DNA from: an uncultured Enterococcus sp.
Lineage (GTDB): Bacteria > Bacillota > Bacilli > Lactobacillales > Enterococcaceae
Length of the DNA stretch: 12,167 nt
Assembly (NCBI GenBank): GCA_946409145.1
Contig: CAMJVA010000030.1
Span: 1 to 12,167, forward strand
Direction of reading: 5' to 3'
This document shows, one piece after another, positions 6,352 through 12,167 of the stretch (positions within the stretch are counted from its first letter, which is position 1; the number at the start of each line of letters is the position of its first letter). The notes under the pieces were generated by a model. The model saw only the letters and a list, made by a program, of their open reading frames with translations. It made no database searches and was not told the origin of the DNA. A program made the translations under genes and the position numbers.

Positions 6352-6768
6352 TTATCCTTTTTTAACTTTACCTGTCCAGTCTTGGAAACCGCCTTTTAAA
6401 ATATAAATGTGATCATAGCCGGCTTTTTTTAATTTATAAGCGGCTCTAACAGATAAGGAACGTCTTTGATCGTATAAATAAATCGGTTGGTCTTTTCTTA
6501 AAGAAGGCATTACTTCTTTAAAAGTCGTATAAGCCATGTTTCGAGCACCTAAAATATGTCCTGCACGAAACTCATCTTTTTCTCTTAAATCAATGAGTTG
6601 TCCTTTTTTCATACCTGCTTTAAATTCTTCTTCTTCAATTGTAGTTGCTGATAATTTACCCATGACCCGCAAAAATAAGCTCCAGCTTCCCCAAATTAAA
6701 AGAATTAACGCTAAAATAATATTCACTACAGTAATGGGATTGACTTGCAATAAAAACATTTTTTTCAT
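6352..6768 (-). CDS. Membrane-anchored rhodanese-like protein without catalytic Cys
   Basis: 138 residues: an N-terminal transmembrane helix (about 11-33, VVNIILALILLIWGSWSLFL) and a cytoplasmic rhodanese domain. LIDLREKDEFRAGHILGARN (58-77) is the classic first rhodanese motif; LYDQRRSLSVRAA (98-110) is the active-site loop and LKGGFQDWTG (124-133) the last motif. The loop normally starts with the sulfur-carrying Cys, but Asp100 stands there, so thiosulfate sulfurtransferase activity is unlikely. It may act as a binding or regulatory module. The start is doubtful: for ATG 6766-6768 the AGG abuts the codon, whereas the in-frame ATG at 6757-6759 (Met4) has AGGA (6768-6771) 8 nt upstream and may be the real start (135 aa). 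It is the last gene of the operon, 12 nt after glk. Confidence 0.88.
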   Translation of the reverse strand: MKKMFLLQVNPITVVNIILALILLIWGSWSLFLRVMGKLSATTIEEEEFKAGMKKGQLIDLREKDEFRAGHILGARNMAYTTFKEVMPSLRKDQPIYLYDQRRSLSVRAAYKLKKAGYDHIYILKGGFQDWTGKVKKG

Positions 6769-6780
6769 CCTAACTTTTTC

Positions 6781-7752
6781 TTATTTTTCAATAAACTGCA
6801 AGGCCAAGGAAGCTGCTCCAATAATTCCAGCATCATTTCCTAAGCGGGCTAGTTTTAAATGAGTAGAATTTCTTACTTGAGGGAAGGTAAATTCATTGAA
6901 ATAGTTTTGAACTTTTTCTAATAAAAATTCCCCAGCAGCTGAAACTCCCCCACCAATGACAATATCTGTTGGGTTTAACATATTGCCAATATTTCCAGTA
7001 GCTAAACCTAAATAATAGCAAACTTTTTCTACAACCATTAACGCAAAAGGATCATCTTCTTTTGCTGCATCGAAAATATCTTTACTAGAAACATCTTGTC
7101 CATCATCTAAAAGAGCTTTAATTGTAGATGGTCCAGCGTATTCTTCTGCTAATTGTCTAGCTACACGCACCACACCTGTGGCAGAAGCCACTGTTTCTAA
7201 ACAACCACGTTTCCCGCAAGTACACATAAAACCTTCTGGATCAACAGTAATATGCCCAATTTCTCCAGCAGCACCTACTGCTCCGTGTAAAAGTTTTCCT
7301 TCAGCAATAATTCCTCCCCCAACACCAGTACCAAGGGTAATAAAGGTTACATCAGGACTGTTTTCTCCAGCTCCTTGCCATCTTTCTCCAAGGGCAGCAA
7401 CATTTGCATCATTATCAATAGCAAAAGGAATTCCAATGGCTTTTTCAATGGTTTCTTTAACAGGTTGCAGGGTTTCCCAGTTTAAATTATAAGCACCAAT
7501 CACTGTTCCTAACTTCCGATCAATCACTCCTGGAGAGCCCATGCCAATCCCGATAAAATCTTCTGGACTCATATCATATAAATCAATGCGGTGTTTAATG
7601 GAAGCAATAATTTCTTCCACAATATGACTACCATTATCTAAAATATTGGTTTCAATACTCCATTTTTGTTGGACTTCACCTTCTGGGGTTAAAATACCAA
7701 ACTTTACGGTGGTCCCACCTAAATCGATGCCTAATAGTTTTTCTTTGGCCAC
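6781..7752 (-). CDS. glk: ROK-family glucokinase, GTG start
   Basis: Phosphorylates glucose to glucose 6-phosphate with ATP; in lactic acid bacteria it serves sugar entering outside the PTS or released from disaccharides. The 323 residues have phosphate loop LGIDLGGTTVKFG (7-19), GIGMGSPGVID (68-78), IDNDANVAALGE (112-123) with catalytic base Asp115, GTGVGGGI (141-148), and the ROK zinc signature starting GEIGH (His167) and ending CTCGKRGCLE (177-186; Cys177, Cys179, Cys184). There is no N-terminal winged helix, so it is an enzyme and not a NagC/XylR repressor. The start is GTG (7750-7752), with AGGAAG 7 nt upstream; the yqgQ TAG stop shares its G with the GTG. Matches B. subtilis glcK, which also follows yqgQ. 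Sugar preference is from family and context. Confidence 0.95.
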   Translation of the reverse strand: MAKEKLLGIDLGGTTVKFGILTPEGEVQQKWSIETNILDNGSHIVEEIIASIKHRIDLYDMSPEDFIGIGMGSPGVIDRKLGTVIGAYNLNWETLQPVKETIEKAIGIPFAIDNDANVAALGERWQGAGENSPDVTFITLGTGVGGGIIAEGKLLHGAVGAAGEIGHITVDPEGFMCTCGKRGCLETVASATGVVRVARQLAEEYAGPSTIKALLDDGQDVSSKDIFDAAKEDDPFALMVVEKVCYYLGLATGNIGNMLNPTDIVIGGGVSAAGEFLLEKVQNYFNEFTFPQVRNSTHLKLARLGNDAGIIGAASLALQFIEK

Positions 7753-7967
7753 TAAAACTCTTCCTTTCCTTGGCGTTTTGCTTCAAGTCGATGCTCTTTT
7801 CGTAAAACAAGAATCCCCGATCTAAAAACTTTTTCGTCAATTAACGCCGCTTCGTATAATTTTTTAAACTCAATGTCCATTAATTCAATGTCATACAAAC
7901 GATTCCCTAAATAAACAAAAATGCCGTATTTTTTTAACACTTGTTGAACATCATAGAGTGTTTGCAT
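7752..7967 (-). CDS. yqgQ: YqgQ family protein (DUF910)
   Basis: A 71-residue soluble protein, MQTLYDVQQVLKKYGIFVYL at its start and a basic C-terminus rich in Arg, Lys and Glu. This is the compact helical DUF910 / YqgQ family (PF06014), conserved beside glucokinase in Bacillota; its function is unknown, and nucleic-acid binding has been suggested from structure. The start ATG 7967 has a very strong AGGAGGTG 5 nt upstream. The gene lies 15 nt after the rhomboid gene, and its TAG stop shares one base with the glk GTG start, so glk translation probably depends on it. Confidence 0.9.
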   Translation of the reverse strand: MQTLYDVQQVLKKYGIFVYLGNRLYDIELMDIEFKKLYEAALIDEKVFRSGILVLRKEHRLEAKRQGKEEF

Positions 7968-7982
7968 TGATGCACCTCCTCA

Positions 7983-8702
7983 TTATAACGAAAAACCATA
8001 TTTTTTAAAACCATAGATTAAAATTATTATTAAGATTCCAAGAAGTAACAGTCCTGCAAAAAGTTGTTCGTGAATATTTTTTTTCACTCCCTTTTGAGGA
8101 ACAGAAAGGGCCACTGCTCCAAGAATTCCTCCTAAAAGCCCTCCAATATGTCCCATCATATCTACTCCAGAAGAAAACAAATTAAAAACTAAGTTCATCC
8201 CAATAAAGACCCAATACCGCTGTACTAACATTTTTACCGCTGGATTGTTCTTGAAAATTCTTCCTAAAATAACAAAGGCCCCAAACATTCCAAAAAGTGC
8301 CGTCGAGGCTCCTGCTGAAATAGTATTTCCTTGACCAAAAGAAAAGCTCACAATATTTCCAGCAATGCCACTTAAAAGATAAAGGACAAAAAAGCGCCAA
8401 TGACCATAAACAGCTTCCACTTGTTGTCCGATAAAATAAAGAGTCACCGAATTAATAATAAAATGGGTCCAACCAATATGTAAAAACATCGGGAGAATAA
8501 AGCGCCAGTATTCATGGTAAAGTAAAATACTTCCCCGTTCCATGGCACCAAAGTGTACTAAAATATTGGGATTTTCAGATCCTCCCACATGTAAACCTGA
8601 TATTTCCATAGCAATCATCAATAAGGTTTGAACCATTAAAAAGCCATAGGTCACAAATGGCTGATGTAATAATTTATTTTTATTGAACATTATTTTTTTC
8701 AT
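7983..8702 (-). CDS. Rhomboid family intramembrane serine protease (YqgP/GluP type, no TPR domain)
   Basis: Six-helix intramembrane protease core, 239 residues from ATG 8702. In that numbering the helices carry YWRFILPMFLH with the WR motif (66-67) in loop L1, HIGWTHFIINS with the helix-2 His80 and Asn84 of the oxyanion region, SAGASTALFG with catalytic Ser133 (129-138), and MMGHIGGLLGG with catalytic His185. Both members of the Ser-His dyad are present, so it should be active. B. subtilis YqgP is about 500 residues with a C-terminal TPR region; this one stops after the last helix. The frame can be extended to a GTG at 8706-8708, but that G belongs to the AAGGAG ribosome site itself, so ATG 8702 is chosen. 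Position between 5-FCL and yqgQ matches yqgN-yqgP-yqgQ-glcK in Bacillus. Substrates are unknown. Confidence 0.93.
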   Translation of the reverse strand: MKKIMFNKNKLLHQPFVTYGFLMVQTLLMIAMEISGLHVGGSENPNILVHFGAMERGSILLYHEYWRFILPMFLHIGWTHFIINSVTLYFIGQQVEAVYGHWRFFVLYLLSGIAGNIVSFSFGQGNTISAGASTALFGMFGAFVILGRIFKNNPAVKMLVQRYWVFIGMNLVFNLFSSGVDMMGHIGGLLGGILGAVALSVPQKGVKKNIHEQLFAGLLLLGILIIILIYGFKKYGFSL

Positions 8703-8707
8703 GAGCA

Positions 8708-8713
8708 CTCCTT
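8708..8713 (-). promoter_or_regulatory. Ribosome binding site deciding the rhomboid start
   Basis: AAGGAG on the minus strand, 5 nt before ATG 8700-8702 and overlapping the 5-FCL TAA stop (8712-8714). A GTG start at 8706-8708 would lie within it, which excludes that longer form. Confidence 0.85.
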
Positions 8714-9245
8714 AAACAACATATATTTTTTTCACTGGAAGATCAAATTTTTCTGGAGAAAAATCCTGTAATTGCTCTTTAAAAACAAGACTCACTGTTT
8801 CGTTTTTAAAATCAGCTAAAAAGCGATCATAATAGCCTCCACCAAAACCAATGCGAAAATGCTCTTTATTAAAAATAAGTCCTGGAACAATTAAAAGATC
8901 AATATCTTCTTTTAAAACGAGCCTTTTTGCTTCTGCTTTAGGTTCTAAAATACCAAAAGAAGACCGAACTTTTTGATCATTTTCTTGAACTTGATAATAG
9001 GTCATTTTTTTATTTTTAGCCACAGGACAAGCTAAAATTTTACCTTCTTTAAAAATTTCTTCAAAGACTAAGGACAAGTCACACTCCATTGTTGTGGGAA
9101 AATAACCACCAATAATCCGAGCTTTTTTAAAAATGCTTGAAGCAATTAATTTTTCTTGTAACATGATTTCTTTTTTCTTTTTTAAAGGACGAGTAGAAAA
9201 CTCTTTTAAAAAAGCTAGCATGATTTTTCGCTGTTGTTCTTTCAC
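8712..9245 (-). CDS. 5-formyltetrahydrofolate cyclo-ligase family protein, GTG start
   Basis: Converts 5-formyltetrahydrofolate to 5,10-methenyltetrahydrofolate with ATP, recovering a storage or inhibitory folate for one-carbon metabolism. In 177 residues it shows the basic N-terminal helix typical of the family (KEQQRKIMLAFLK), YFPTTMECD (48-56) with a conserved Glu54, FGILEP (97-102), LLIVPGLIF (117-125) and the signature RIGFGGGYYDRFL (131-143) that binds ATP phosphate. Length is slightly below the usual 180-200. The start is GTG (9243-9245), with AAGGAG (9253-9258) 7 nt upstream; starting at the next ATG (Met9) would lose part of the conserved first helix. An ATG directly overlapping this GTG is followed at once by TGA. 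Orthologue of B. subtilis yqgN by neighbourhood. First gene of the cluster ending with the rhodanese-like gene. Confidence 0.94.
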   Translation of the reverse strand: MKEQQRKIMLAFLKEFSTRPLKKKKEIMLQEKLIASSIFKKARIIGGYFPTTMECDLSLVFEEIFKEGKILACPVAKNKKMTYYQVQENDQKVRSSFGILEPKAEAKRLVLKEDIDLLIVPGLIFNKEHFRIGFGGGYYDRFLADFKNETVSLVFKEQLQDFSPEKFDLPVKKIYVV

Positions 9246-9255
9246 ATTTTTTCTC

Positions 9256-9285
9256 CTTAAAAATATAATTGTATTATACCTTAAG
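9256..9285 (-). promoter_or_regulatory. RNA hairpin overlapping the 5-FCL ribosome binding site
   Basis: In a minus-strand transcript CUUAAGGUAUAAU (9285-9273) pairs with AUUAUAUUUUUAAG (9269-9256) around an ACA loop: 13 pairs including two G-U, with one bulged U. The 3' arm ends in the AAG that begins the Shine-Dalgarno AAGGAG (9253-9258). The 5' arm contains the TATAAT, so only RNA read through from upstream would carry it. Confidence 0.4.
9273..9278 (-). promoter_or_regulatory. -10 element of a probable promoter before the 5-FCL gene
   Basis: Perfect TATAAT on the minus strand, about 27 nt upstream of the GTG start. Seventeen bases further up lies only TTTCTT in a T-rich tract, so the -35 is poor. 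Possibly a weak internal promoter for the 5-FCL to rhodanese operon. Confidence 0.5.
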
Positions 9286-9307
9286 CTGGAAAAAAAAGAA
9301 AAATCTC

Positions 9308-10345
9308 CTAGGAAGAAGATTCTTCTTTTTCTAGCTTTATCATTTCTAATTCTTCTTTCATGGCTTTTCTTTTAAAAATCGCCCCTTCAACCATTCCAAT
9401 TAAAAAAGGCAACACATAAGTGACAAAACGGTATAAAAGTAATGCAGAAATGGCATCCACTTGCCCCACTAAAGGTTTAAATAGCCACGTGAAAACCACT
9501 TCTAAAGAACCTAGACCCGCAGGAGTGGGAATCACTCCAGCTAAAATAATGGCAAAAGCGGTATAAAAAAAGCTAGTAAAAAAACCTAGGTCTGGATGTT
9601 GTCCTTTTAAGACAATAAAGGGAACCACTAGCCAGAAACTCAGTTTAAATAAATTAAAGAAGATTAGTTTTCTTAAACGAGAGGGATTTTCTATTAAACT
9701 TAAGATCATTTGACGAATGGGATAAATATTTAAGTTAATTTTATCAAAAGCTTCACGTGCCTTTTCTTTATGCAAGATTTTATGGGCCATTTTCACTAAA
9801 AAGACTTGGAGTTTTAAACTAATAGAAACACTTAAAATAGCCGTAATAATTAAAAAAGTTGCCCCAATTCCAAATAATATAGCGGCAAATAGTCCCTTAG
9901 AGGCCACAAGTTGTGGCGATAAAAAAATTAAACCAATAAAAGACCAGACCAATAAAGCCCCCTTGTAAAATATCATTCTCAAAGCGATTAATCCTGCACC
10001 TTTTGACAGAGGGAGCTCTTTTTTTCGATAATACCAAAGTTCCCCAATAATTGTGCCTGCTCCAAAGGTCACTACGCGCATAAAGGCTGCATAACAGGAG
10101 GCAAACATCCCATCAAAGGGCGTAAATTTAGGATATTTTTCATCTAAAAGGAGCCAAACATTTTGTCCTTCAGCCACTTGGTACAACAAACCACTGACAA
10201 AAATAATCAGGACAATAAACCAAGGAGTTTGCCCAATTTGAGAAAAAATACTTCCCATGGAGTGTCTGAGTACATAAATAATCACACCAAAAATCCCTAA
10301 GAGAAGAAAAATATTTAAAATAAATTTGACGCTAGTTTTTGACAT
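9308..10345 (-). CDS. Lysylphosphatidylglycerol synthase TM-region (UPF0104-like) membrane protein, stand-alone
   Basis: 345-residue polytopic membrane protein with about eight hydrophobic segments (roughly 8-27, 42-60, 80-100, 118-142, 150-175, 226-247, 253-273, 298-322). VIPTPAGLGSLEVVFTWL (271-288) is the family hallmark, resembling the TPGGLG-E motif of PF03706, the flippase-like membrane half of MprF. The cytosolic aminoacyl-phosphatidylglycerol synthase half of MprF (about 500 more residues) is absent; the C-terminus is a short charged tail ending KEESSS. It is therefore not a complete MprF. Related stand-alone proteins are proposed lipid or polyprenol-sugar flippases or accessory proteins to glycosyltransferases; no such partner lies beside it here. 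ATG 10345 has AGGAG overlapping the TAG stop of the DUF1294 gene, so the two are coupled. Substrate unknown. Confidence 0.9.
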   Translation of the reverse strand: MSKTSVKFILNIFLLLGIFGVIIYVLRHSMGSIFSQIGQTPWFIVLIIFVSGLLYQVAEGQNVWLLLDEKYPKFTPFDGMFASCYAAFMRVVTFGAGTIIGELWYYRKKELPLSKGAGLIALRMIFYKGALLVWSFIGLIFLSPQLVASKGLFAAILFGIGATFLIITAILSVSISLKLQVFLVKMAHKILHKEKAREAFDKINLNIYPIRQMILSLIENPSRLRKLIFFNLFKLSFWLVVPFIVLKGQHPDLGFFTSFFYTAFAIILAGVIPTPAGLGSLEVVFTWLFKPLVGQVDAISALLLYRFVTYVLPFLIGMVEGAIFKRKAMKEELEMIKLEKEESSS

Positions 10346-10355
10346 AGGCTCTCTC

Positions 10356-10616
10356 CTAGGAATAATTTATGAAACAAATAATCACCAATGCGAGAAAACC
10401 TAAAAGATTCATTCCTTGAAAATACCATTTTCGCGTTTTGTGATGAAAAAAACGTTGTCCAAGGAAACTTCCGATTCCCCCACTAAAAAAAGCTAAGGTG
10501 AGTAATACTTTTTCTGGAATGCGCCACTGATGCTTAATGGCTCTTTTTTTATCTATACCAAACATGGTAAAAGTAACCAGACTTTCAAGTAAAAATAATC
10601 CCCAAAAATAAACCAT
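10356..10616 (-). CDS. DUF1294 family small membrane protein
   Basis: 86 residues with three hydrophobic segments (about 2-19, 37-53, 67-83). Between the first two sits FGIDKKRAIKHQWRIPEKVL (19-38), and between the last two HHKTRKWYF (58-66). The pattern D-K-x-A, then R-I-P-E, GG-x-G-x-x-x-G, and H-K-T-x-K is that of DUF1294 (PF06961), conserved but of unknown function. The ATG at 10616 follows GAGG at 5 nt spacing. An 18-bp palindrome lies 20-37 bp upstream. The stop TAG is part of the TAGGAG that serves the next gene, the flippase-like protein, with a 10-nt gap between the two. Confidence 0.88.
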   Translation of the reverse strand: MVYFWGLFLLESLVTFTMFGIDKKRAIKHQWRIPEKVLLTLAFFSGGIGSFLGQRFFHHKTRKWYFQGMNLLGFLALVIICFINYS

Positions 10617-10635
10617 AATACCCTCATTTCTATGT

Positions 10636-10653
10636 ATGAAATAGCTATTTCAT
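10636..10653. promoter_or_regulatory. 18-bp perfect palindrome upstream of DUF1294 gene, candidate operator
   Basis: ATGAAATAGCTATTTCAT equals its own reverse complement over all 18 bases. It overlaps a -10-like GATAAT (10652-10657, minus strand) by two bases and ends 20 bp before the DUF1294 start. No T-run follows on either strand, so it is not a terminator. Binding of a dimeric repressor is a reasonable guess; the factor is unknown. Confidence 0.5.
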
Positions 10654-10680
10654 TATCTTTAACCTTACTAAAAAACTTTT

Positions 10681-10735
10681 AAAAAAAACAGGGAAACGCA
10701 TTTTAAATTTATTTAAAAATGCTTTCCCTGTTTTT
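10681..10735 (-). terminator. Strong rho-independent terminator of pepT
   Basis: Long inverted repeat: AAAAACAGGG arm at about 10684-10693 pairs with CCCTGTTTTT at 10726-10735, and the stem continues inward through a GCATTTT/AAAATGC block with a single bulged C (about 10698). On the minus strand the hairpin is followed by eight U (10681-10688). It begins about 25 nt after the pepT stop. The flanking A/T runs also allow some activity on plus, where no gene needs it. Confidence 0.92.
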
Positions 10736-10760
10736 AGAGCTGAAGGTTTAAGAAACGATT

Positions 10761-12005
10761 TTATTTAGCGTTTAATTCGACAATTTTCACAATTAAATCC
10801 GTTGCTTTTTCCATAGCTTGTAAAGAAACATATTCAAAACGTCCATGCATGTTTTCTCCACCAGCAAAAATATTTGGTGTAGGTAGACCCATGAAGGAAA
10901 TTTTTGAACCATCTGTTCCTCCACGAACAGGTTCAATAATTGGTTTAATATCTAATTCTCCCATGGCATCTTTCACTAATTCAATAATGGAAAGATCTTT
11001 TTCAATGATTTTTTTCATATTGTAATATTGATCGTACATATCTAAAATCACGCGATCTTCATCAAAAGGAGCATTCATGTCAGCCACAATTTTTTCCATT
11101 AAGGCTTTTCTTTGGGCAAATTTTTCATCATCATGATCACGAATAATGTAAGCACTGCTTGCTTCTTCTACGTTACCATTTAAGCTCATTAAGTGGAAGA
11201 ATCCTTCATAACCTGATGTTTTTTCTGGCACTTCATTAGCAGGTAAAGCATTATGCAAGTTAATGGCTAATTGTAACGCGTTAATCATAGTGTTTTTAGC
11301 TGTTCCTGGGTGAACATTTTTCCCATGGAAAGTTAAATTAGCTTGGGCTGCAGAGAATGTTTCATATTCTAATTCTCCCACAGGACCCCCATCCATAGTG
11401 TAGGCAAAATCTACATTAAATTGTTCAACGTCAAATTTATCAGCCCCTACCCCAATTTCTTCATCAGGGCCAAAAGCTACCCGAATTTCTCCATGTTCAA
11501 TTTCTGGATGTTCAATTAAAAATTTGCTTGCTGACATAATTTCAGCCACCCCAGATTTATCGTCAGCTCCTAGTAAAGTAGAGCCATCTGTCGTAATTAA
11601 AGTTTGACCAGCATAATTTTTTAAGTTAGGGAAGTCTTTCACTGTTAATTTATATTTCCCAGCTTCATCTAAAGGAATATCGCTTTTTCCATCATAATTT
11701 TCAACAATTTGTGGGTTCACGTTCACTGCATTAAAGTCAGCTGTATCAATGTGGGCAATAAAACCAATTTTTCTCACATCTTTTTTAGTCGTTGCAGGAA
11801 TCGTTCCAATAACGTAACCATTCGTCTCATTATAAATGACATTTTCTAAGCCAATTGCTTTCATTTCTTCTCCTAAAGCTTTGGCAAAAACCACTTGGCT
11901 TTCAGTAGATGGAGTGGTGGTACTGTTTTCATCAGAGCGAGTTTCCGTTTTTACGTAACGTAAAAAATCAGATAATAAAGTTGGGTACTTTTCAGACATG
12001 TTCAT
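10761..12005 (-). CDS. pepT: Tripeptide aminopeptidase PepT (peptidase T, M20B)
   Basis: Dizinc exopeptidase that removes the N-terminal residue of tripeptides, part of the peptide-use system of lactic acid bacteria. The 414 residues hold the full M20 ligand set: GFIAHIDTADF with His85 and Asp87, LLGADDKSGVAEIM with bridging Asp148, FGPDEEIG with Glu182 (catalytic base) and Glu183, TMDGGPVG with Asp205, and GGENMHGRFEYV with His387. The lid-domain motif HPGTAKNTM (232-240) follows. No signal peptide, so cytosolic. The ATG at 12005 is preceded by AAGGAG at 8 nt; Met3 (11999) would be too far from it. Only 15 nt separate it from the Nif3-like gene upstream, without a promoter between, so they are co-transcribed. 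Length and all catalytic residues are normal. Confidence 0.98.
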   Translation of the reverse strand: MNMSEKYPTLLSDFLRYVKTETRSDENSTTTPSTESQVVFAKALGEEMKAIGLENVIYNETNGYVIGTIPATTKKDVRKIGFIAHIDTADFNAVNVNPQIVENYDGKSDIPLDEAGKYKLTVKDFPNLKNYAGQTLITTDGSTLLGADDKSGVAEIMSASKFLIEHPEIEHGEIRVAFGPDEEIGVGADKFDVEQFNVDFAYTMDGGPVGELEYETFSAAQANLTFHGKNVHPGTAKNTMINALQLAINLHNALPANEVPEKTSGYEGFFHLMSLNGNVEEASSAYIIRDHDDEKFAQRKALMEKIVADMNAPFDEDRVILDMYDQYYNMKKIIEKDLSIIELVKDAMGELDIKPIIEPVRGGTDGSKISFMGLPTPNIFAGGENMHGRFEYVSLQAMEKATDLIVKIVELNAK

Positions 12006-12020
12006 TTTGCATTCTCCTTT

Positions 12021-12167
12021 TTAAATAATAGTAAATGGATCCGTGGATACTTTGGAAAGGGAAAAATCAACATCCCACTGGTTTTCTTTTTTCCAGTTTT
12101 CAAAAAGATGTAACATCTTCTCTTTACAATAATATTCAATATAGTGCCCAGGGTCAATGACAGAAAG
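12021..12167 (-). CDS. Nif3 / YqfO family protein, C-terminal 48 residues only
   Basis: The open frame enters from the window edge and ends at TAA (12021-12023). The visible part begins LSVIDPGHYIEYYCKEKMLH and ends STDPFTII. VIDPGHYIE is the C-terminal metal-binding motif (His and Glu) of the Nif3-like dinuclear metal centre family (YqfO, NIF3; PF01784), and the NPFTxx-like ending is usual in Bacillota members. The remainder of about 320 residues lies outside. These hexameric proteins bind two metal ions; GTP cyclohydrolase activity has been claimed for some members and the general role is unsettled. Translated by eye from only 147 bases, so the family call rests on one motif and the ending. 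Confidence 0.82.
   Translation of the reverse strand, partial: LSVIDPGHYIEYYCKEKMLHLFENWKKENQWDVDFSLSKVSTDPFTII

Noticed and set aside
6536..6862. Plus-strand open frame of 108 codons
   Set aside because: Antisense to the rhodanese-like gene and the glk 3' end; composition reflects the complementary strand.
7178..7492. Plus-strand open frame of 104 codons, rich in Pro, Ser and Ala
   Set aside because: Antisense shadow inside glk, opposite the conserved ROK motifs.
8182..8400. Minus-strand open frame of 72 codons
   Set aside because: Out-of-frame shadow within the rhomboid gene; rich in Trp, Phe and Cys as expected of a shifted membrane-protein frame.
8703..8708. GTG start giving a rhomboid protein two residues longer
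   Set aside because: The GTG lies inside the AAGGAG ribosome binding site; ATG 8702 has correct spacing.
9308..9345. GAAGAA/TTCTTC inverted repeat at the end of the flippase-like gene as a terminator
   Set aside because: It lies within the coding sequence for KEESSS, has little GC, a two-base loop and no U-run directly after the stem.
9133..9375. Plus-strand open frame of 80 codons with a hydrophobic end
   Set aside because: It crosses the 5' end of 5-FCL, the promoter region and the 3' end of the flippase-like gene on the opposite strand, without a ribosome site.
1..12167. CRISPR array, insertion sequence, prophage, tRNA/rRNA or defence system
   Set aside because: No repeated spacers, transposase motifs, terminal repeats, cloverleaf or recognisable defence proteins were seen; all genes fit conserved chromosomal families.

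Overview
The window is a stretch of conserved housekeeping chromosome from a low-G+C Gram-positive bacterium. The gene content and order point to Lactobacillales, most likely Enterococcaceae (an Enterococcus, Vagococcus, Melissococcus or Catellicoccus relative). Three things support this: a GlnR-controlled glnRA operon preceded by hflX and a YnbB-type gene, as in Bacillota; a 5-FCL / rhomboid / YqgQ / ROK glucokinase / rhodanese cluster; and a DUF3042 small protein of the lactic acid bacterial type. The genus is inferred from order and protein style only. Every gene but one is on the minus strand.

Layout by coordinate. At 1-1219 is glnA, cut at its 3' end by the window edge, with its repressor gene glnR (1228-1596) just upstream. 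A promoter (TTGACA, 17 bp, TATAGT) and a full-consensus GlnR box (1691-1709) precede glnR. A hairpin terminator at 1775-1821 closes the previous operon, which is transcribed as GDPD (5265-5969), miaA, hflX, ynbB (1861-3114). These four genes are tightly packed, with overlapping stop and start codons at two junctions and a promoter at 5994-6021. A 55-residue DUF3042 gene (6137-6304) is the only plus-strand gene. It diverges from GDPD and converges on the next operon across a bidirectional terminator (6319-6350).

The next operon runs 5-formyltetrahydrofolate cyclo-ligase (8712-9245), rhomboid protease, YqgQ (DUF910), ROK glucokinase, then a membrane-anchored rhodanese-like protein that lacks the catalytic cysteine. 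Upstream of it lie a polytopic membrane protein of the lysyl-PG synthase transmembrane (flippase-like) family and a DUF1294 membrane protein. This pair is preceded by an 18-bp perfect palindrome. At the right edge, pepT (10761-12005) follows the 3' end of a Nif3/YqfO-type gene and ends at a strong terminator (10681-10735).

The genes cover nitrogen assimilation (glnRA), tRNA and ribosome maintenance (miaA, hflX), one-carbon metabolism (5-FCL), sugar phosphorylation (glk), peptide use (pepT) and several membrane proteins of unclear role. I see no mobile element, CRISPR array, tRNA, rRNA, defence system or sign of horizontal transfer, and no intergenic gap over 300 bases. The points most worth a second look are small: non-ATG starts, an AUGUGA start-stop at the 5-FCL start, a hairpin over the same ribosome binding site, the palindrome, and the cysteine-less rhodanese.
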